Assembly: GCA_031296105.1 (NCBI GenBank)
Contig: JARLGJ010000008.1
Coordinates: 1 to 52,544 of the forward strand
Reading direction: 5' to 3'
Length of the DNA stretch: 52,544 nucleotides
From: Acidobacteriota bacterium
GTDB taxonomy: Bacteria; Acidobacteriota; Terriglobia; Terriglobales; Acidobacteriaceae
Made by a program: the position numbers and the translations under genes. Positions 27,203 through 36,220 of the stretch are shown here, in pieces. The number at the start of each line of letters is the position of its first letter. Within the stretch, counting starts at the first letter, position 1. The notes under the pieces are model-generated. The model did no database searches and was not told where the DNA came from. It saw only the letters and a program-made list of their open reading frames with translations.

Positions 27203-27493
27203 TGGTTGGTGACCTGGAGCGACATCCTTGCTGCTCACTGTGTTGGGGGCCTTCGGCTACGCCACAGGATGACACATCAAGAACAAAAGCAAGAACAAAA
27301 GCAAGAACAAGAACAAAAGCAAGAACAAAGGCAAAGGCAAAAGCAGAAGCAGAAGCAAAGACAGAAGCAGAAGCAAAGGCAAAGACCCCACGTCTGGCCC
27401 GACAACAGGCCATACATGGGGCACCAATTCCATGAGTTCGTTATGTTGGTTGCTTCCTGCTCAAGCCCAAGGATGGGTTGAAGGGGACACCGG
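27203..27493 (+). repeat. Intergenic mosaic repeat, A-B-C-D
   Basis: A (27203-27286), a long B tract of AAGAAC/AAAAGC/AGAAGC hexamers (27287-27385), C (27386-27430) and a degenerate D whose loop and right arm have drifted (27450-27493). Confidence 0.82.
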
Positions 27494-27537
27494 GCGTCCG
27501 GATGCTTTTCCTGGATGTCTTTTATAATTGTTTTTAT

Positions 27538-27564
27538 TTGTATACAAGACATTTAGAGTATAAA
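27538..27564 (+). promoter_or_regulatory. AT-rich promoter for the 58-residue protein gene
   Basis: TTGTAT (27538-27543), 15 bases, then TATAAA (27559-27564), within an AT-rich patch (27510-27600). The -35 region is part of the perfect palindrome TTGTATACAA. The spacer is short, so the -35 assignment is tentative. Confidence 0.4.
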
Positions 27565-27635
27565 ATCCTGCTATTCGAGGATCATCTCCGATTCGTGTTC
27601 AGGGTATTCCATTGCTTTCAGCAGAAGGAGGCATC

Positions 27636-27812
27636 ATGTTGGGTATTGGTGAGGCAAAGGATGTGGAACGTATCATCACCGAAATTGAATGTTTGGAGCG
27701 CATGTACAGCCTGCCGGACAACAGGCCACTTGCAGAAATCGCACCCGGGAAACAGCCTGCTATGTACACCGATACCCCATGGATCCAGCAGTGGAGACAG
27801 GACAAAGCGTAG
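27636..27812 (+). CDS. Small hypothetical protein
   Basis: A 58-residue soluble protein (MLGIGEAKDVERIITEIECL... ending QPAMYTDTPWIQQWRQDKA). AAGGAGG (27624-27630) precedes the ATG at ideal spacing, and an AT-rich promoter is visible upstream. The N-terminal half is probably helical. No family is recognised. Its surroundings, between two mosaic repeats and with lower GC, suggest recent acquisition. Confidence 0.6.
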   Translation: MLGIGEAKDVERIITEIECLERMYSLPDNRPLAEIAPGKQPAMYTDTPWIQQWRQDKA

Positions 27813-27890
27813 CTGGGATGCGCATCCGGACTGAGTGAGCCAGGGGCCTCGTCGTTACCTGGAATCGCGGCGTTACTGCCGGCGGCGCAG

Positions 27891-27968
27891 GGATCCCTTC
27901 GCCTCAGGAAGACACACATTGTGATGCTTCCCACTCAAGCCCAACGGCGGGGCTTGAACGGGGGAACG
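27891..27968 (+). repeat. Intergenic mosaic repeat, partial A plus D
   Basis: The 3' end of A (CCTTCGCCTCAGGAAGACACA) is followed by the D hairpin (27928-27968). B, C and E are absent. Confidence 0.7.
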
Positions 27969-27971
27969 GCT

Positions 27972-28118
27972 TTATACAACACGGCGTCCGGTAACGAGGT
28001 TAAAGACCAGGACCACCAGGGCCACAACCAGCAAGAGATGGATGAGACCTCCGGCGATGTGCAGGCTGAAGCCCAGGAGCCAAAGGATCACAAGAACGAC
28101 GAATATTGTCCACAGCAT
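27972..28118 (-). CDS. lmo0937 family membrane protein
   Basis: A 48-residue hydrophobic protein starting MLWTIFVVLVILWLLGFSLH, with a conserved GGLIHLLLVVALVVLVFNLV second helix and a basic GRR end. This is the pattern of the lmo0937 family of very small stress-associated membrane proteins. AGAGGG upstream supports the ATG at 28118. It follows the SYLF gene on the same strand with a 75-base gap and may share its promoter. Confidence 0.82.
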   Translation of the reverse strand: MLWTIFVVLVILWLLGFSLHIAGGLIHLLLVVALVVLVFNLVTGRRVV

Positions 28119-28193
28119 CGCTGCCCTCTTTCCGCATCGCGCGCACCCGAGGCTTGGCCTGCTTGCGGGTGCACCGGTGCGCTGCAAACATGA

Positions 28194-28883
28194 CTACTTC
28201 TGCGCGACGGCCTGAGCCTTGCTGCTTCGCACGGCGTCCAGGAAGTGTTGCGAAGATTTTGGCGCCGCCACCTTGCCGGTGAGCGCAGCCCTGGTTGAAA
28301 CATGCCGGCCATAGATGGCTCGCATGGAATCATCGTCCCGGCGAATTGAAGCGCCGCTGAGGGTGAGTCCGGCAAACGCGCCCCTGGCTCGCGAGTAGGT
28401 AAGAATCTCGGTATCGAGCTTCCAATCGGTATCGGCCGATGCATGACGGCCAACCGGTCCCGCCGCCGCCGAAGCATCGGCGCCAAGCTGGAATTTGCTG
28501 GCCAGTAACTGCCTCATGCCGCGGTCATTCTGAATGATCATGACCAGGTCCACGCCTTCGACGCCGATCTGCAGTCCCCAGCTTCCGCCGGTAATGGCAA
28601 AGAAGGCAGGCGCGCTCCAGCCATTTGCGGTGCGGCAGGTGGCAACTCCGCGGCCATTTTCCGCGCCAAAGACAAAGCCGCCCTTGATCATGTGCGGGAC
28701 AACGGCGATACATTTGGCATGATCAAGAATCTCTTCGGGAATGCCATTGTCCGGCGCACCCATGACTTCATGCAGCACGGCGCCGGCATGATTCATACGG
28801 TCGATGGAGGAATCGCGATGCGACTCCGCCGAGGCCAGACTGGTGAGACTCAGCATTGCAACGAACAACAGTAGTTTTTTCAA
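28194..28883 (-). CDS. Secreted SYLF/YSC84-domain lipid-binding protein
   Basis: A 229-residue protein with a signal peptide (MKKLLLFVAMLSLTSLASA). The SYLF domain features are IPEEILDHAKCIAVVPHMIKGG, FVFGAENGRGVATCR, GSWGLQIGVEGVDLVMII and the late TYSRARGAFAGLTLSGASI. SYLF domains bind phosphoinositides or other lipids in eukaryotes; bacterial members are exported and of uncertain role. The start codon is TTG at 28883, supported by AGAGG eight bases upstream and by the signal peptide. A Crp/Fnr-type palindrome lies at a class II position upstream. Confidence 0.88.
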   Translation of the reverse strand: MKKLLLFVAMLSLTSLASAESHRDSSIDRMNHAGAVLHEVMGAPDNGIPEEILDHAKCIAVVPHMIKGGFVFGAENGRGVATCRTANGWSAPAFFAITGGSWGLQIGVEGVDLVMIIQNDRGMRQLLASKFQLGADASAAAGPVGRHASADTDWKLDTEILTYSRARGAFAGLTLSGASIRRDDDSMRAIYGRHVSTRAALTGKVAAPKSSQHFLDAVRSSKAQAVAQK

Positions 28884-28949
28884 GGTATTTCCTCTTTGTT
28901 TTCTACCCCTGCACGATATCTTTGCTGGGTTGCATAGTTGGCGTGGTGA

Positions 28950-29001
28950 GGTAATGCAACCTTACCGGTTTGCCGATGAGCCGTCTGAGCAATAGTGCTC
29001 T
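28950..29001 (-). promoter_or_regulatory. Predicted Crp/Fnr-type class II promoter of the SYLF gene
   Basis: On the minus strand, AGAGC-N6-GCTCA (29001-28986) is followed after 21 bases by the -10 candidate TAAGGT (28964-28959), 32 bases centre to centre. This puts the palindrome near -41.5 of a start at about 28952. ATTACC (28955-28950) follows, as at the GT4 promoter. An extra inverted repeat GGTTGCAT/ATGCAACC (28928-28935, 28954-28961) overlaps the -10. Confidence 0.5.
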
Positions 29002-29088
29002 AGGCCCACCGCCGGGAGGCCCGGGCTGTAGAGCCGGGGCAGCCATGCGTAGCGTGCGCGGACTCGACGAAAACCTTAATGCCAATGG

Positions 29089-29112
29089 AAAAAGCTCCCG
29101 AACGGGAGCTTT
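29089..29112 (-). terminator. Intrinsic terminator of tRNA-Pro
   Basis: AAAGCTCCCG-TT-CGGGAGCTTTTT on the minus strand, 20 bases after the tRNA 3' end. Confidence 0.85.
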
Positions 29113-29132
29113 GCTGGCGATGAAGAAAAGAT

Positions 29133-29209
29133 TGGTCGGGGCGACAGGATTCGAACCTGCGACCCCCTGCGCCCAAGGCAGGTGCGCTACCAGGCTGCGC
29201 TACGCCCCG
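29133..29209 (-). tRNA. tRNA-Pro (anticodon TGG)
   Basis: A 77-nt cloverleaf on the minus strand. The acceptor is CGGGGCG/CGCCCCG with discriminator A and an encoded CCA. The D arm is in TAGCGCAGCCTGGTAGCGCA. The anticodon stem is CCTGC/GCAGG with loop CTTGGGC, so the anticodon is TGG. The T arm carries GGTTCGAATCC. It is the only tRNA found in the window. Confidence 0.97.
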
Positions 29210-29377
29210 ACAATCCGCGCCCGAGATGGGCGCTTATGAAATCGTAGCACACCCGGGGGCGACCATTGCGGCACGGGGCTGGATGCGGATGGCAAAATGG
29301 CGTGGCAAGCGGCGCTGTTTCCATTACAATCCTGCTACTGCGGATGGGGGGCGACTCCCGGCGCCAGGCTACTTTTC

Positions 29378-30373
29378 ATGAGCAAATTCCCTTTACGACT
29401 GGTTTACACGGACAAGGCGCGGCTGCCGATTGGCGATCACATCTTTCACGGCAACAAGTACCGCGGCACGCTGGAGCGTCTGCTGGCCTGCGGCGCCTAC
29501 GGCGAGGCCGACGTACTGGAGCCGGCGGCGTGCCGCGATGCCGACGTGCTGCTGGCACACACCAAGCTGTGGGTGGAGAAGCTGAAGACCGGCACACTGA
29601 GCACTCGCGAAGAGCTGGAACTGGAAGTTCCCTACACGGCTGCGCTGGTGGATGCCTTTTGGCACCAGGCAGGCGGCAGCATGGCGGCCGCCACGCAGGC
29701 GCTGCGCAACAACTGCTGCGTGCACCTGGGCGGAGGATTTCATCACGCGTTTGCCGACCACGGCGAGGGCTTCTGCGTGATCAACGACGTTGCCATTGCG
29801 ATACGCGCACTGCAGAGGGACGGAAAAATTGTGCGCGCCATGGTGGTGGACCTGGACGTACACCAGGGCAACGGCACGGCGGCAATCTTTGGGACGGGCG
29901 ATCCGGAGCCGTTTCCGCGAGCGTCGTGGTCGGCGTCTCTGGCGCGGCCCTCGCGGCCGGCGAACGTGAAGACCAGCGCGGCGCGCGACGTGTTCACGGT
30001 GTCTCTGCACCAGGAGAGCAACTATCCACATTGGAAGCCGCCCAGCTCGATTGACGTGAACCTGCCGGACTTACTGGGCGACGCGGAATACCTGGAGTGG
30101 CTGGACGTGGCGCTGCAAGGAGCACTGGAGCGCTTTGAGCCGGAGTTGATTGGCTACGTGGCCGGGGCCGATCCGTACAAGTTCGACCAACTGGGCGGGC
30201 TCTCGATGAGCATTGAGGGACTGAAGCAGCGCGACCTGATGGTGTTCCACTTTGCGCGCGACCACGGCATTCCGATCTTTTCCACCTTTGCGGGAGGGTA
30301 TGCGGAGAATCCCGAGGACACGGTGACGATCCACGCCAACACGGCGCTGGCGGCGAAAGAAGTGTTCGGGTGA
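29378..30373 (+). CDS. Histone deacetylase superfamily (acetoin utilisation/acetylpolyamine amidohydrolase-like) protein
   Basis: A 331-residue zinc amidohydrolase. Family motifs are GGGFHHAF (His122-His123, general base pair), [11 protein letters not shown], the zinc-binding [11 protein letters not shown] (Asp160, His162) and a late [14 protein letters not shown] with the third ligand Asp. Bacterial members remove acetyl groups from polyamines, acetoin-related compounds or proteins; the substrate here is undefined. The ATG at 29378 begins the conserved [19 protein letters not shown] region; an in-frame start at 29297 adds non-conserved sequence. Confidence 0.88.
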   Translation: MSKFPLRLVYTDKARLPIGDHIFHGNKYRGTLERLLACGAYGEADVLEPAACRDADVLLAHTKLWVEKLKTGTLSTREELELEVPYTAALVDAFWHQAGGSMAAATQALRNNCCVHLGGGFHHAFADHGEGFCVINDVAIAIRALQRDGKIVRAMVVDLDVHQGNGTAAIFGTGDPEPFPRASWSASLARPSRPANVKTSAARDVFTVSLHQESNYPHWKPPSSIDVNLPDLLGDAEYLEWLDVALQGALERFEPELIGYVAGADPYKFDQLGGLSMSIEGLKQRDLMVFHFARDHGIPIFSTFAGGYAENPEDTVTIHANTALAAKEVFG

Positions 30374-30414
30374 GGGCCGTGCGAGATGGGGACGAAGTGG
30401 GCATTGACGAAGTT

Positions 30415-30857
30415 GGGTGGGTGGTGACCTGAGGCCGCATCCTCGATGCTCACTGTGCGGGGGGCCTTCGGCTGCGCCTCAGGATTACACATCAAGAACA
30501 AGAACAAAAGCAAAGACAAGAACAAAAGCAAAGGCCCCACGCCTGGCCCAACAACAGGCCAGACATGGGGCACCAATTCCATGAGTTCGTTATGTTGGGT
30601 GCTTCCCATTCAAGCCAAAGAAAGAAGGCCTGAATGGGTCACCGGCAAAAGTCAAAAGCCCCATCCAAAAGTCAAAAGCCCCATCCTAGCAACTGCGGCC
30701 AGGATGGGACGCCCGCCTCAGGATGACACATCTCTGTTCCCAGGTTAGCTCGCTTTGCTCGCGAACCTGGGGCACAAGCTCGAACCTGGGGCAGAAGCTC
30801 GCGAACCTGGGGCACAAGCTCGCGAACCTGGGGGACAAGCTCGCGAACCTGGGGGAC
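30415..30857 (+). repeat. Intergenic mosaic repeat, A-B-C-D plus tandem E
   Basis: A (30415-30500), B (to 30533), C (30534-30580) and D (30601-30645). A 20-base direct repeat AAAAGTCAAAAGCCCCATCC follows twice (30647-30686) with a CCCATCCT/AGGATGGG hairpin. E (from 30738) has its 3' arm tandemly repeated about five times in 21-base steps (to 30857). The whole sits between two convergent genes. Confidence 0.85.
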
Positions 30858-30889
30858 CGCCATCCTGCTTCGGCCTTCGTCAATCGTTC

Positions 30890-33800
30890 TTAGCCTTCGC
30901 TGTGCGAGGGCGGGGGGGCGGTGACGGTGGCCTTGCGCTCGAGTTTGTCCCAACTGAAGGGCTTGCCATCGATGGCGCGCTTGATGGTCTTGAAGAGCAC
31001 GAGCGAGAACAACTGTCGATAGGCGAAGCGCTGCAGCCAGACGTGACCGAGCAGCCACCAGTCGCGGCGGTCGCGGCCGTGGCGGCGCTCCAGGCTGAAG
31101 GCGATGGTGGAGGCGATGAAGTCGATGACCATGAACATCAGGAAGAAGATCAGCAGCTTCTGGAAGCCTGCCGGGTCGGCCGTTTCGGGATGGAAGTGCC
31201 GGTCGTAGATCAGATACTTGAGCGCGCCGAAGACGAACATGATGTCGATAAACGGCGAGACGAGCGGCAAAAGGATTTGGAAGATGAGGATGTTGGGCAA
31301 CGCGATGTAGCCCAGGGGGCCGCGCTGTTTGAAGGCGGAGCGATGCTTCCAGACGGCTTGCAGGATGCCGAAAGACCAGCGAAAGCGCTGGCGCATGAGG
31401 GCATTGGCCGAGTGCGGCGCTTCGGTGTAGGCGAGGGCGCGGTCCTCGTACTCGACCTTGAGGCCGGCCTGCAGAAGGGCCATGGTGAGATCGGCGTCCT
31501 CGGCGACGGTATCGGTTTTGTAGCCGCCGGCGGCGCGGACGGCCTCGGTGCGCCAGGCACCGATGGCTCCGGGCACGACAGAGACGACGCTAAAGGTATT
31601 GAGGGCGCGGCGGTCGAAGTTCTGGCTGGTGATGTATTCGAGGGCCTGCCAGCGGGTCCAGAGGTTGACGCGATTGCCGACCTTGGCGTTGCCGGCGATG
31701 GCACCGAGCCGCGGATCCTGGAAGTGCGGGATGAGGTAGGCGATGGCATCGTTGGCGATGAGCGTATCGGCGTCGATGCCGACGAATAGCTCCTCGGTGA
31801 CGTACTGCAGGGCGTTGTTGAGCGCGGCGGCCTTGCCGGCGTTCTCCTGACGGAGGACGGTGACGCGGCCACTGGCGATTTCAGCGGCGAATTCCCGGCG
31901 CGCGACTTCGGCGGTGTTGTCGGAGGAGCCATCGTCGATGACGACGACGCGGAGGTTCTTGTAGGTGGAGGCCAGGACGCTGCCAATGGTGCGATTGATG
32001 ACCTTCTCCTCGTTATAGGCGGGGACAAGGACGGCGACGGCGGGCTGATAGCCGGAGTTTTGCGAGGCGGCCTCGGTGCGATGGCGGCGCAGACGGTCGA
32101 AGATGGCAGCGGCGCCAACGAGGACGAGACGTCCGCTCATGAGGACGTCGCCAACGAAAAACACGAAGACGATGAAGCTGTTGACGGCGCCGAAGATGAG
32201 GAAGCCGGCGGAGTCCACCGCGACCCAGAAGGCCTCGTTGCGCGAGATGGGGGGCATGACGTCGGCGTAGGTTTTGCCGAGCAACTCATGCACGCTGACG
32301 ATGTCGTAGCCGCGTGCGCGCAGGCCCTCAATGATCATGGGCAGGGCCTTGACGGTGTTGGCGCGGTTGCCGCCGCCATCATGCAGCAGAATGATGGATC
32401 CCTTGCCGAGCTGGTTGAAGACGCTGTCGCGAATCTGCTCGGGCGAGGGACGGGGATCGTCGCGCCAGTCGTCGGGATCGATGTTGTCGCCGACGGTGAT
32501 GTAGCCGAGGCTCTGGGTGAGTGCCAGGGGACGCACTTCATCCTCGGTGTCGGGCTCCTGGTCAATGGAGTACGGAGGACGGAAGAGGACGGGCTTGATG
32601 CCGAGCTTGGCGGCCAGCAGGCGCTCGGTGAGGTTCAGCTCGACGCGGGCGTACTCGGGGCTGATGCTGCTGATGTCGGGATGGGTGAAGGTGTGGTTGC
32701 CGATCTCATGCCCCTCGTTGTACACACGCTTGAGGATGCTGGGATACTTTTCGGCCTCGAGGCCGATGGAGAAGAAGACGGCCTTGACGTTGTAGTGCTT
32801 GAGAATGTCGAGGACCTTGGGCGTCCACTGCGGATCGGGGCCGTCGTCGAAGCTGATGACGACCTTTTTGCCGGGCGCGCCGTAGGCGGCCAGGCGATAG
32901 GGGCTGGGCAGGGAACGGAAGAGTTCATCGATGATGAAGCCGTTGTTGTCCACCTTGATGTCGCGCTGGCCGGGAGTGGGATCGCCTTCGATGCGGAGGA
33001 TGTCGCCGTAGCCTTCGATGTCCACGTCCTGGCCGGGGGCGACGACGCTGAGCTTGGAGGGCGCATCCTGGGCGCGGGGCTGGTCCCAGACCTTCCAGAG
33101 GGAGGGATCTTCCGATCCGAGGCGCCAGAGGACGAAGGTGGAGATGCCGACCATGCGGGCGGCGCGCATCTGGTTGAGGGCGGTGACGCCGTCGAGATAC
33201 CAGACGTCGTGTCGGCGGTTGCTCTCGTCGAGGTAGGTAAAGTGCGGGTTCAGCATGTCGTCGTCGAATTCGACGTCCGACTCGGAATCGCGGGCCTCGA
33301 GCCAGGCCTCCTGCACGCTGACGTTGTGCACGCCGAACTGGCCGGGCTTGCCCTTTTTGTCGGTGGTCCAGTCGTAGCCGTAGTTGCCGATGGCGCAGAT
33401 GACCTTCTCGCGCGGGATGAACTTGAGCTTGTCCACCAGGTTCTGGGTGAACCAGTCCTGCCCGGCAATGGCACCGGGAGCGCCGCCGGGATAGTGCTGG
33501 TCGTAATTCATGAGGATGAGGCTGTCGGCGCCGCGGGCCAGCGTGGCGTAGTCGAGCGTGGGATCGTTGGCCATGACGCAGACGTAGAGTTTTTTGCCCT
33601 GGCTGTGCAGCTCGGCGCCGAGTTCGGCGACCAGAGCGATGTAGCCGGGCTGGGCCTTTTCGCCGATGTCCTCGAAGTCGAGGGTGAGTCCCTTGTAGTT
33701 GTCGCTGGCCAGAAAGATGCGGATTTGCTGGAGGAAACGGGCGCGGGAGTCGGGCGAGGCGAGCATGGCGGTGACTTCGGCCTGCTTCCACTCGTTGGAG

Positions 33801-34339
33801 ACGGGGTCGAAGTTGTTGAGCAAGGGGAGCACGTCCACCTGGGCGTTGGTGCTCTTGATGAGCGGCATGAGCTTGAAATCAACCGTGGAGGCGCGGCCGC
33901 CGTTGACCACGTCGAAGAGCACGTTGTTCTCGTTGATGGCCTGCAGGTGCCCGTCGGGCGAGATCATGTGCAGCCATTCGGGAAAGATGAAGTCCAACTG
34001 GTGGAGGTAGTCGCGGACAGAGCTGTAGCTGGCGGCATCCCAGGTGACGTAGAAGGCGCCGCGAATTCCTTCGTCGCTGTTGAGGACGACCTCGGAGGCG
34101 GGGATGACCGTCTTGCGGTGCTTGCTGGGATGCGTTACCCGGGTCTTTTCCGCAATCTTGAGGGCGCGGTAATTCTTCTTCTGGTCGGCCAGCTTGACGT
34201 TGGGAATGCTGGTATGACGCACCACGGTTACGGCGAAAAAAACGAGAAGGATACTGAGCACTACCACGCTGATGTCGATTGTGCCGCGGATGCGCTTCCA
34301 GCGCCGACGTTCGGGGTCGAAGAAGATAGGTTTGGACAT
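30890..34339 (-). CDS. GH18-like / NodB deacetylase / GT2 synthase fusion protein
   Basis: An 1149-residue inner-membrane protein with three enzyme domains. After an N-terminal helix (about residues 22-41) comes a GH18-like barrel (about 90-415) with GLTLDFEDIG, keeping Asp221 and Glu223. A NodB deacetylase (about 490-690) follows with VVISFDDGPD, GNHTFTHPD, LFRPPYS and IILLHDGG. After a membrane segment (about 705-745) lies a processive GT2 domain (about 765-1000) with PAYNEE, DDGSSDN, D856-A-D858, VAEDAD and QRFRW. Terminal helices end the protein. PgaB (hydrolase plus deacetylase) and PgaC (GT2) make poly-GlcNAc as separate proteins; here synthase and modifiers are joined. Polymer identity is inferred only. 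Confidence 0.9.
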   Translation of the reverse strand: MSKPIFFDPERRRWKRIRGTIDISVVVLSILLVFFAVTVVRHTSIPNVKLADQKKNYRALKIAEKTRVTHPSKHRKTVIPASEVVLNSDEGIRGAFYVTWDAASYSSVRDYLHQLDFIFPEWLHMISPDGHLQAINENNVLFDVVNGGRASTVDFKLMPLIKSTNAQVDVLPLLNNFDPVSNEWKQAEVTAMLASPDSRARFLQQIRIFLASDNYKGLTLDFEDIGEKAQPGYIALVAELGAELHSQGKKLYVCVMANDPTLDYATLARGADSLILMNYDQHYPGGAPGAIAGQDWFTQNLVDKLKFIPREKVICAIGNYGYDWTTDKKGKPGQFGVHNVSVQEAWLEARDSESDVEFDDDMLNPHFTYLDESNRRHDVWYLDGVTALNQMRAARMVGISTFVLWRLGSEDPSLWKVWDQPRAQDAPSKLSVVAPGQDVDIEGYGDILRIEGDPTPGQRDIKVDNNGFIIDELFRSLPSPYRLAAYGAPGKKVVISFDDGPDPQWTPKVLDILKHYNVKAVFFSIGLEAEKYPSILKRVYNEGHEIGNHTFTHPDISSISPEYARVELNLTERLLAAKLGIKPVLFRPPYSIDQEPDTEDEVRPLALTQSLGYITVGDNIDPDDWRDDPRPSPEQIRDSVFNQLGKGSIILLHDGGGNRANTVKALPMIIEGLRARGYDIVSVHELLGKTYADVMPPISRNEAFWVAVDSAGFLIFGAVNSFIVFVFFVGDVLMSGRLVLVGAAAIFDRLRRHRTEAASQNSGYQPAVAVLVPAYNEEKVINRTIGSVLASTYKNLRVVVIDDGSSDNTAEVARREFAAEIASGRVTVLRQENAGKAAALNNALQYVTEELFVGIDADTLIANDAIAYLIPHFQDPRLGAIAGNAKVGNRVNLWTRWQALEYITSQNFDRRALNTFSVVSVVPGAIGAWRTEAVRAAGGYKTDTVAEDADLTMALLQAGLKVEYEDRALAYTEAPHSANALMRQRFRWSFGILQAVWKHRSAFKQRGPLGYIALPNILIFQILLPLVSPFIDIMFVFGALKYLIYDRHFHPETADPAGFQKLLIFFLMFMVIDFIASTIAFSLERRHGRDRRDWWLLGHVWLQRFAYRQLFSLVLFKTIKRAIDGKPFSWDKLERKATVTAPPPSHSEG

Positions 34340-34461
34340 GGGATTCTAGCCGTCCTCTTATCGTATGGTCCGCTTGCCGCCGCGTCAATCGCATGGGGTA
34401 CGGCGGCCGTCTCGAAATTGCGACTCCCCGGGGCGCGGGGGATTCTGCTAACCTTTGATCC

Positions 34462-35811
34462 GTGCTTGCGCTTCTAGGTAAACATCGCTGGTGGTTTCTG
34501 CTGATTGCCCTGGCGGGCGCGGCTGCGCGCCTGTTTTTCGTCCTGCACCTGAGCGTGATCCAGGGTGATTCCGAGGTGTACGGAGAGCTGGCCAAGTGCC
34601 TGGCGCTGCATCATTACCTGGGCCTGGAGAAATCCACGGGCTGGGTGGTGACGATGATCCGCATGCCGGGCTACCCGCTGTACCTGGCATTCTGCTACCT
34701 CCTCATGGGCGTAAAAAACTACACGGGAGCGATGTGCGTGCAGATCTTCGTGGATCTGGCGACGTGCTTGCTGGTGGCGGACCTGGCGCGGCGCTTGTTC
34801 GGCGCGCGTGCGGCGCGCTCGGCGTTTGTGCTGGCAGCGTTCTGTCCGTTTCTGCTGAACTACGTGGCCACGCCGCTGACGGAGTGCCTGGAGACATTCT
34901 TTACCGTGGCGGCGCTGGATGCGGCCATGGTGGGGTTGGCAACGCGCGGCCGTCGCTGGTGGGCCGCGTGCGGAGTTTGCATTGCCGCCGCGATTTACCT
35001 GCGTCCCGACGGAGGACTGCTGCTGGGCTGCATCGTGATTCCGATGATGCTGGCCGCCTGGATGGATCGCAGACGCGCGCGCGAACTGGCGGTGAGTGCG
35101 CTGCTGCTGGGCTGCCTTGCCCTGGCCCCGCTGGCACCGTGGACGATCCGGAATTACCGGCTGTTCCACGTGATTCAGCCGCTGGTGGATCCCCATGCGG
35201 CCGACCCGGGCGAGTATATTCCGCATGGCTGGGAGAGCTGGTGCCGCACCTGGTTCTTCGACTATTCGGCGTCGATGGACATTGGCTTTCCGGTTACGGG
35301 CGAGGCAATCGACGTGAAGGACGTACCGGACTACGCGTACTCGAATCCGGCGCAGAGGGCCACGGTGCAACGGCTGTTCGAAGAGTACAACGTGAAGTTC
35401 AACATTACTCCGGAGATGGACAGCGAGTTTGCCGGACTGGCGGCGGAGAGCCGGCGCGAGCATCCGCTGCGCTACCGGGTGCTGGTTCCGGTGGCGCGGG
35501 TGGCCGATATGTGGCTGCGTCCGCGGACGGAGATGATGCCGCTGGACGTGCACTTCTGGCGCATCAAGGAAGATCCGCACGACGCCTGGTGCAGCATTGC
35601 GCTGGGTGTGCTGAACCTGTTGTATTTGGCGGCAGCAGCGGGCGGCGTGTGGCTGCTGCGCCGCCAGAAGCTATGGCTGGCGCTGCTGCTGACCTACCCG
35701 CTGATCCGCTCGGTGTTTTTGGGATACATCGGGGCCAACGAGGATCGCTACACGGTGGAGTGCATTCCGGTGGTGCTGGCGCTGGCGGCGGGGTGGTTGG
35801 GGAAGTATTGA
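34462..35811 (+). CDS. Polytopic membrane glycosyltransferase (GT-C/ArnT-PMT-like)
   Basis: A 449-residue membrane protein with about ten helices and a periplasmic loop (about residues 235-350). The early Asp in GDSEVYGELAKCL sits where GT-C enzymes carry the catalytic acid, and MIRMPGYPLYLAF resembles the conserved RxPGYP segment. Family knowledge predicts sugar transfer from a polyprenyl-phosphate donor on the periplasmic face. The start is taken as GTG 34462 with no clear ribosome site. It is divergent from the GH18-NodB-GT2 gene (122 bases apart), so both may serve one surface polymer. Confidence 0.78.
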   Translation: MLALLGKHRWWFLLIALAGAAARLFFVLHLSVIQGDSEVYGELAKCLALHHYLGLEKSTGWVVTMIRMPGYPLYLAFCYLLMGVKNYTGAMCVQIFVDLATCLLVADLARRLFGARAARSAFVLAAFCPFLLNYVATPLTECLETFFTVAALDAAMVGLATRGRRWWAACGVCIAAAIYLRPDGGLLLGCIVIPMMLAAWMDRRRARELAVSALLLGCLALAPLAPWTIRNYRLFHVIQPLVDPHAADPGEYIPHGWESWCRTWFFDYSASMDIGFPVTGEAIDVKDVPDYAYSNPAQRATVQRLFEEYNVKFNITPEMDSEFAGLAAESRREHPLRYRVLVPVARVADMWLRPRTEMMPLDVHFWRIKEDPHDAWCSIALGVLNLLYLAAAAGGVWLLRRQKLWLALLLTYPLIRSVFLGYIGANEDRYTVECIPVVLALAAGWLGKY

Positions 35812-35819
35812 CGTAGTTT

Positions 35820-36182
35820 AGTGGTTGGTGACCTGTGGCTGTCGTTGTGCTGCCGGCTGTGCTGGGGGCCTTCGGCTGCGCCTCAGGATGACACATCAAG
35901 AACAAAAACAAGAACAAAAACAAGAACAAAAGCAAAGACAAAGGCAAAGACCCCACGTCTGGCCCGACAACAGGCCAGACATGGGGCACCAATTCACATT
36001 CGTTAGGCTGTTTGCTCTCCCACTCAAGCCCAACTGCTGGGCTTGAATGGGGCACCGGGCAAGAACAACGGCAAGAACAAGAACAACGGCAAGAGCAACG
36101 GCAAGAACAAGAGCAACGGCAAGAGCAACGGCAAGAGCAACGGCCCCAGGTTAGCTCGCTTTGCTCGCGAACCTGGGGCACA
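35820..36182 (+). repeat. Intergenic mosaic repeat, A-B-C-D-B'-E
   Basis: A (35821-35897), B of AAGAACAAAAAC units (to 35950), C (35951-35998) and D (36015-36058). A second purine tract B' of AAGAACAACGGC/AAGAGCAACGGC units (36059-36142) comes next, then E (36143-36182). It fills the 409-base gap between two genes ending here. Confidence 0.85.
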
Positions 36183-36220
36183 CTGCGGATTTCATCTCAC
36201 CTTGTACTGCTTCCTTCGCG

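Noticed and set aside
28900..29060. Cyclic-di-GMP-I (GEMM) riboswitch before the SYLF gene, suggested by GGCAAACC on the minus strand
   Set aside because: The partner GACGCAAAGC element and the paired architecture are missing, and the stretch lies upstream of the predicted -10 box.
32060..34477. An 805-codon plus-strand open frame opposite the GH18-NodB-GT2 gene
   Set aside because: Antisense shadow: low-complexity Gly/Ala/Glu/Val-rich translation, while the minus-strand product has all expected catalytic motifs.
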